A stretch of DNA of 64,000 nt. Source: Actinospineispora eucalypti (GTDB taxonomy: Bacteria; Actinomycetota; Actinomycetes; Mycobacteriales; Pseudonocardiaceae). This document shows positions 59,127 to 64,000 of the stretch, in pieces. The stretch lies in assembly GCA_014208095.1 (NCBI GenBank), contig JACHMT010000001.1, forward strand, positions 372,001 to 436,000, given 5' to 3'. The notes beneath the pieces are model-generated. The model saw only the letters and a program-made list of their open reading frames with translations. It had not been told where the DNA came from and did not search any database. Position numbers and translations under genes: made by a program. Within the stretch, counting starts at the first letter, position 1, and each line of letters begins with the position of its first letter.

Positions 59127-60977
59127 GTGGATGCGCCGCGTGTGGGGGACCCGCAGTGGATCGGGCCGTTTCGCGTCCTCGGCCGGCTGGGCGCCGGTGG
59201 AATGGGCCAGGTGTTCCTGGGCCGGGCGCCCGACGGCGCGCTGGTGGCGGTCAAGGTCGTGCACGACCGGCTGGCCGGCGACCGCCAGTTCGTGGACCGG
59301 TTCGCCCGGGAGATCCAGACCGCCGGACGGGTCCGCGCGCCGTGGGCCTGCGCGGTGGTCGGCGCCGACCCGAACGCGCGGCCGCCGTGGCTGGCCACCG
59401 AGTACGTCGCCGGCCCCTCGCTGAGCGAGGCGGTCGCCGAGACGGGGTCGCTCGGCGAGCCGCAGGCCCTGGTTCTCTCGGCCCGGCTGGCCACCGCGCT
59501 GGCCGAGCTGCACGCGCTGCGGGTGATGCACCGGGACCTCAAACCGGGGAACGTGCTGCTCGGCCTCGACGGCCCGCGACTGATCGACTTCGGCATCGCC
59601 AAGGCGCTGGACGCGACCCGGCTGACCAGCACCGGCGTACTCGTCGGCACCCCGGCGTTCATGTCGCCCGAGCAGGCCAGGGGCGACGGCGAGGACTTCG
59701 CCTCCGACGTGTTCTCGCTGGCCTCGGTGCTGGTGTTCGCGGCGACCGGGCAGCCGCCCTTCGGTCGCACCGCCACGCCGGTGGCCATGCTGCGGCGGAT
59801 CGTGCACGAGCCGCCGGACGTCTCGGCCGTGCCGCCGCGGCTGCGCGCCGAGCTGGAGCCGTGCCTGGCCAAGGAGCCGGGTGACCGGCCGAGTGCCGCC
59901 GACCTGGCCCGCCGGCTCGACCAGGTGAGCGTGGCCGAGTTGGCCCGCCGGCTCGACCAGGCGAGCGCCGCCGAGCCGGGCGGCCGGCTCGGCCGCGCGC
60001 CCGAACCGGGGTCGGATGACTGGGCGAACGGCCAGGTGCCGGAAGAGGTCTGGCCGGGCCGGGCGGTGGCCACCCTGATCAACCGCACCCGCTCCGACCT
60101 GGGCACGCTGCTCACCCCGCCGGCCGACTTCGAGGCCCTCCGGCGTCCGTCCGGCCGGCCGAGATGGCGCGCGGCGGTCGCGGCGGCGCTGGCCCTGGTG
60201 CTGGCCGGGGTCGGGGTGGCGGTGGTGATGACGGTGCGTGAGGCGGGCCGGGTCGACGCCCCGGTGCCGGTGGCCGCGCCGGCCGAGCCGGTTCCGTCGA
60301 GTCCGCCGCCGCCCGCTCCGGCCGCCCCGGCGGCGGCCCCGGTCGCGCCGGCGCCCGCGCCGCCGCCGAGGGTGGTGAGCGCCTCCCTCATCCCCCCGGT
60401 CGTGTCCGGCTGGAACTCGGTGGTGTCCACCACGCGCAACGCCGGTTACGACGTGCCGGCCGGCTGGACGTTCAAGGGTCCCGGCTATCTCAAGGGCTTC
60501 GAGCACTCCAGCGGGACCAAGGTGCTGATGAGCGGGATCGCCGAGCACGGCGCGCTGCGGTGCCCCGGAGAGGACCGGCCCGAGGCGGACGCCTACGCCG
60601 GCATCACCGGCGGCGGTTCGGGCACCGCCCGAGCGGCCAGGGAGACGGCGCAGGTCTGGGCGCAGCGCTACGAGCAGGCGAACCGGGCGCCGGGCGTCCG
60701 GCTGCTCGCGGTGCGCGAGGTGACGGTGGGCGGCCGGCGGGGCAGCCACGTGGCGGCGATGGTGACCAAGCCGCCCGGATCCTGCGGCACCCCGACGGCG
60801 GTGGTGCACGCGGTGGCCTTCCCGGCGGCGGCCAACCTCTCGCTGGTCTGGGTGCTGCTGGCCGACGACGGCGTGGTCGGCGACCCGGACCTGCAACAGA
60901 TGATCAACAGCATCCGGCCGGCGGGGTTGGGTGCGCAGTGTGACCGGGCCAAGCCCGCCGACGGGAACTGGTGCTGA
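59127..60977 (+). CDS. Ser/Thr receptor kinase with non-propeller sensor domain (kinase 2)
   Basis: This 616-residue kinase has GAGGMGQVF, VAVKVVHD, HRDLKPGN and DFGIAKAL. The juxtamembrane region contains a tandem duplication (ARRLDQVSVAEL / ARRLDQASAAE). One membrane span lies at about 350-370 (VAAALALVLAGVGVAVVM), then a Pro/Ala linker, then an extracellular domain of ~190 residues (GYDVPAGWTFKGPGYLKGF, GRRGSHVAAMVTKPPGSC) with four Cys. That domain is not one I can name. GTG start. Overlaps kinase 3 by 7 nt. Confidence 0.9.
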   Translation: MDAPRVGDPQWIGPFRVLGRLGAGGMGQVFLGRAPDGALVAVKVVHDRLAGDRQFVDRFAREIQTAGRVRAPWACAVVGADPNARPPWLATEYVAGPSLSEAVAETGSLGEPQALVLSARLATALAELHALRVMHRDLKPGNVLLGLDGPRLIDFGIAKALDATRLTSTGVLVGTPAFMSPEQARGDGEDFASDVFSLASVLVFAATGQPPFGRTATPVAMLRRIVHEPPDVSAVPPRLRAELEPCLAKEPGDRPSAADLARRLDQVSVAELARRLDQASAAEPGGRLGRAPEPGSDDWANGQVPEEVWPGRAVATLINRTRSDLGTLLTPPADFEALRRPSGRPRWRAAVAAALALVLAGVGVAVVMTVREAGRVDAPVPVAAPAEPVPSSPPPPAPAAPAAAPVAPAPAPPPRVVSASLIPPVVSGWNSVVSTTRNAGYDVPAGWTFKGPGYLKGFEHSSGTKVLMSGIAEHGALRCPGEDRPEADAYAGITGGGSGTARAARETAQVWAQRYEQANRAPGVRLLAVREVTVGGRRGSHVAAMVTKPPGSCGTPTAVVHAVAFPAAANLSLVWVLLADDGVVGDPDLQQMINSIRPAGLGAQCDRAKPADGNWC

Positions 60978-63205
60978 CGGTGATCGAACAGCTGCGTGGT
61001 GAGGACCCGGCCCAGCTCGGCCCGTTCTGGCTGGTGGGCCGGCTGGGCGCGGGCGGGATGGGCCAGGTGTATCTCGGGCGCACCCCGGACGGCCGGCTGG
61101 CGGCGGTCAAGGCGGTGCACGGTGACCTCTGCGGCGACCCGACGTTCCGCGAGCGGTTCGCCCGGGAGATCGACACGGCCAGCCGGCTGCGCGCCCCCTG
61201 GACGGTGCCGATCGTCGCGGCGGACCCGCACGCGCCCCGGCCGTGGCTGGCCACCGAGTACGTGCCCGGGCCCTCGCTGGAGGAGTACGTCGCCCATGCC
61301 GGCCCGCTGCCGGCGGCCACGGTCGGGGTGCTGGCCGGCCGGATGGCCGAGGCACTGGCCGCCGTGCACGCGCTCGGCATCGCGCACCGGGACCTCAAGC
61401 CGTCGAACCTGCTGCTGGCGCCGGACGGGCCGCGTCTGGTCGACTTCGGGATCGCCCACGCGGCCGGCGCCACCAAGCTGACCGCGACCGGCATGGTGGT
61501 GGGCACCCCGGCCTTTATGTCGCCCGAGCAGGCCAACGGCCTGGACGGCGGGCCGGCCTCCGACGTGTTCTCGCTGGCCTCCACGCTGGTGTTCGGCTGC
61601 ACCGGGAAGGGGCCGTTCGGGGTCACCGGGAACCCGGTCGCCATGCTCTACCGGATCACCGACGCCGAGCCGGAGCTGGCCGGGCTGCCGGAGTGGCTGC
61701 GCGAGGAGTTCGTCCCCTGCCTGGCCAAGGACCCCGAGGAACGGCCCAGCTCGCGCGATCTCGCCGCCCGGTTCGCGCCCCGGACCGACGTCCCCGGCGG
61801 CTGGCCCCCACCCGGCCTCCCGGCCGCCCCGCCCGCCGGAATGCCGGTGGTCCAGCCTCCCGGCGCGACGGCGATCCCGCTGGCCGGGCTGCCGACGACC
61901 GCGCTCCCCGGCGCCCCGACGACCCCGCCGCCGAGCGGTGCGATGACGCCGCCGGGGTCGGTGGTCCCGCTGCCCGGTGCGTTCCTGACGCCCCGGCCCG
62001 GGGCGCGGGTGACGAACCGGCCGCTGGCGAAGCGGCCGGCGGCCTGGGTGGGGCTGGCCTCGGCGGTGGCGTTGCTGGTGCTGGCCGTCGTGTTCTGGCC
62101 GTCCGGCCCGGCGGCGGTCGCGGCCGGACCGCCGCGCCCGGCGGCGGTCGCCGGGGCGCCGGCGCCGGTTCCCGGCCTGGTCTCCCGTCGGCTGACCACG
62201 GTTTCGGTCGGGTCGCCGGCGAAGGAATGGACCGAGCAGGTGCTGGTCGGCAAGGGCGGCGCCAAGGCCTACCTGCGTACCCGCGACGGGGTGTACGTGC
62301 TGGACACCGCCAGCAACACGGTCACCGTGAAGATCGATATCGACGGGACCTCGTCCGGCATGGCGCTGTCCTCGGACGGGCAGCGCCTGGGCGTGGTGAC
62401 CCTGAGCAACTTCCTCACCGTGATCGACACCGCCGCCGAGCGGCCGGTCGGCACCTTCCCGCTGGCCGGCGGGCCGGGCCTGAGCACCCCGTTCCAGGGC
62501 GGATCGGTGTTCAACGTGACCAACCAGCTCGCGCTCAGCTCGGACGGCCGCGTGGCCTACGTGGTGAACACGGCCAGCGGCGCGGTGGCGCTGGTGGACA
62601 CCGCGAGCGGCGCGGTCACCGGCGCGGTGCCGGTCGGGCCGAAGCCGTTCGGCATCGCCGTCACGCCGGACGGGCGCCGGCTGCTGGTCGGGGTGGTTGA
62701 GAACGACCTCAGGGCGGTGGCGGTGGTGGACACCGCCGGCCGGACCAAGCTGGGCACGGTGATGCTCGAGCCGCCGCCGGTACCGAACCCGGACTACACC
62801 CCCCGGCCGCCGAACCGGGGTCCGGAGACGATCGTCGTGGCGCCGGACGGCGGTCGCGCCTACATCTCGAAGGGCGACTTCGACGGGACCCTGGACCTGG
62901 TCGACGTGAACGCGGTCCGCAAGCTGGGCGCGCACCGGGTGCAGACGCGGCTCGAGGGCCTGGCCTTCTCGCCGAGCGGGCGATACCTGTACGGCGTGCC
63001 GAAGTACGGCAAGGAGCGGCGGCTGGTCGTCGTCGACACCGCGAACGGGTTCGTGGTGGAGCGGGTCGACGTCGGCCTCGAGCCGTCCGGTTGCGCCGTC
63101 TCGCCGGACGGGCGGCGGGCCTACGTGGCCGGCCCGGGCGCGGGCGCGGACCGGTCGGACGACCCGGGCGCCGTGGCCGTCGTGGACATCAGCCAGCGCA
63201 ACTGA
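60971..63205 (+). CDS. Ser/Thr receptor kinase with extracellular YVTN beta-propeller (kinase 3)
   Basis: This 744-residue kinase has GAGGMGQVYLG, AAVKAVHGD, HRDLKPSN and DFGIAHAAG, then a Pro-rich segment of ~80 residues. A membrane span lies at about 357-375 (WVGLASAVALLVLAVVFW). The extracellular propeller has clear YVTN repeats (VLDTASNTVTVKIDI, DGRVAYVVNTASGAVALVDT, DGRRLLVGVVENDLRAVAVV). GTG 60971 overlaps the kinase 2 stop; GTG 60980 in frame is an alternative. Probably cotranscribed with kinase 2 and the propeller lipoprotein. Confidence 0.92.
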   Translation: MLTVIEQLRGEDPAQLGPFWLVGRLGAGGMGQVYLGRTPDGRLAAVKAVHGDLCGDPTFRERFAREIDTASRLRAPWTVPIVAADPHAPRPWLATEYVPGPSLEEYVAHAGPLPAATVGVLAGRMAEALAAVHALGIAHRDLKPSNLLLAPDGPRLVDFGIAHAAGATKLTATGMVVGTPAFMSPEQANGLDGGPASDVFSLASTLVFGCTGKGPFGVTGNPVAMLYRITDAEPELAGLPEWLREEFVPCLAKDPEERPSSRDLAARFAPRTDVPGGWPPPGLPAAPPAGMPVVQPPGATAIPLAGLPTTALPGAPTTPPPSGAMTPPGSVVPLPGAFLTPRPGARVTNRPLAKRPAAWVGLASAVALLVLAVVFWPSGPAAVAAGPPRPAAVAGAPAPVPGLVSRRLTTVSVGSPAKEWTEQVLVGKGGAKAYLRTRDGVYVLDTASNTVTVKIDIDGTSSGMALSSDGQRLGVVTLSNFLTVIDTAAERPVGTFPLAGGPGLSTPFQGGSVFNVTNQLALSSDGRVAYVVNTASGAVALVDTASGAVTGAVPVGPKPFGIAVTPDGRRLLVGVVENDLRAVAVVDTAGRTKLGTVMLEPPPVPNPDYTPRPPNRGPETIVVAPDGGRAYISKGDFDGTLDLVDVNAVRKLGAHRVQTRLEGLAFSPSGRYLYGVPKYGKERRLVVVDTANGFVVERVDVGLEPSGCAVSPDGRRAYVAGPGAGADRSDDPGAVAVVDISQRN

Positions 63206-63221
63206 ACGGAGCCGAACCCAA

Positions 63222-64000
63222 ATGATGCACCGGTCCCGGCGGGCGGCCCTCGGCCTGTTGTCGCTGCTCCTGATGCTGGCCCTGGGCGGCTGCGGCCCGG
63301 CCCGCTCGTTGCCGGCGGCGGTGCAGCTGCAGGTCGGGAAGATCTCGGTGGGCGCCAAGGTGGCGGTGTCGGCCGACGGGGCGCGGGCGTACCTGACCGT
63401 CGAGGACGGCATCGAGGTGATCGACACCGCCACGAAGGCGGTGCTCGGTGTACTGCGGGGAAGCGGGTACTCGTACTCGAAGCTCGCCATGTCGTCCGAC
63501 GGAAGATGGTTGTACGCCGGGACCAGCGGCGGCGTCGTCCCGATCGAGCTGACCACCCACCTGACGCGGGACGCGATGCCGGGCGCGACCGGCCTGCTCG
63601 CGGTGAGCCCGGACGGCGCCCGCGTGGTGAGCACCGTGGTGAAGTCCGTGCGGGTCCGGGACGCGGCCGATGGGGCGGAGCTGGCGAACGTGCCGCTCGA
63701 CGCCGACGTCGAGGGCGACTCCACCCTGGAGGTCTCCCCGGACGGCCGGCGGGTGTACCTGGTGACCAACTACGAGTCGGGCCGGGTGCTGACGGTCGAC
63801 CTGGACGGCCGGGCCGTTTCCGAGATCAAGATACCGACCGAGTCGGCCATCTCCAGCCGGCCCAACAACCTGCGGCTCTCGCCGGACGGCAAGCGCCTCT
63901 ACGTGCAGGCCTGGCGGCTGCACGTGGTGGACACCGCGACCAAGGAGGTCGTCGACAGCTACTCCACCGGCACCTCGACCAGTCAGCTGGTGATGTCCCC
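63222..64000 (+). CDS. Beta-propeller lipoprotein (C-terminus cut by window edge)
   Basis: The first 259 residues of an exported lipoprotein are present: signal with lipobox LALGGC (about residue 24), then YVTN-type repeats (VSADGARAYLTVEDGIEVID, MSSDGRWLYAGTSGG, VSPDGRRVYLVTNYESGRV, LSPDGKRLYVQAWRL). The repeats are like those on kinase 1 and 3, so it could be a soluble partner or a decoy for the same ligand. ATG 63222 is directly followed by a second ATG; 16 nt separate it from kinase 3, so it is in the same operon. Confidence 0.87.
   Translation, partial: MMHRSRRAALGLLSLLLMLALGGCGPARSLPAAVQLQVGKISVGAKVAVSADGARAYLTVEDGIEVIDTATKAVLGVLRGSGYSYSKLAMSSDGRWLYAGTSGGVVPIELTTHLTRDAMPGATGLLAVSPDGARVVSTVVKSVRVRDAADGAELANVPLDADVEGDSTLEVSPDGRRVYLVTNYESGRVLTVDLDGRAVSEIKIPTESAISSRPNNLRLSPDGKRLYVQAWRLHVVDTATKEVVDSYSTGTSTSQLVMS

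Overview
The window is high-GC, densely coded DNA with many GTG starts and 1-8 nt gene overlaps. A conservon (cvn) operon, Rpf muralytic enzymes, eukaryote-type Ser/Thr kinases, a mycofactocin locus and a Mo-hydroxylase/CO-dehydrogenase-like operon together point to an actinomycete. Pseudonocardiales is my best guess, and it is an inference rather than a match. The first gene (XPB helicase) and the last gene (beta-propeller lipoprotein) run off the edges.

Left part (1-19.4 kb). The order xpb, helicase-associated gene, small ORF, moaC-mog-moaE, rpf resembles the Rv0861c-Rv0869c region of Mycobacterium tuberculosis. Here a four-gene conservon (cvnABCD) is wedged between xpb and its usual neighbour, and a MobA-like nucleotidyltransferase, a malic enzyme and a second rpf gene are added. 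The moaD-moaA pair lies about 38 kb away (52.2-53.6 kb). Both rpf leaders carry the same candidate structured RNA element. A coxD-coxE-xdhC maturation operon follows (16.2-19.4 kb). It probably serves the coxS-coxL-coxM-coxG enzyme at 42.3-47.0 kb, together with the Moco genes.

Middle (19.4-42 kb). A degenerate NTPase and a membrane-tethered substrate-binding protein form a two-gene unit of unknown role. Next come an MFS exporter, a TetR regulator and two convergent flavin monooxygenases with a FemAB gene. A mycofactocin cluster follows (mftA, mftB, mftC, two FadH/OYE oxidoreductases, mftE, later a mycofactocin-type SDR and mftF). No mftD is visible. mftB and mftC each end inside a small MITE-like element, and mftF carries a large minisatellite insertion. 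An arsR-SRPBCC-DUF899 operon and a phosphodiesterase-type enzyme sit between mftE and the SDR.

Right part (42-64 kb). The cox operon is followed by a P1-family peptidase, a membrane-anchored PstS-like protein, small SDR/TetR genes and moaAD. Then come three Ser/Thr receptor kinases and a propeller lipoprotein, interrupted by an Fe-siderophore/cobalamin-type ABC transporter.

The most unusual feature is a set of dispersed tandem repeats, all with a 22-bp unit but in three sequence classes. They sit mainly between convergent genes, often starting at the stop codons, and one array is inside mftF. The shared rpf leader RNA and these minisatellites are the best candidates for something undescribed.
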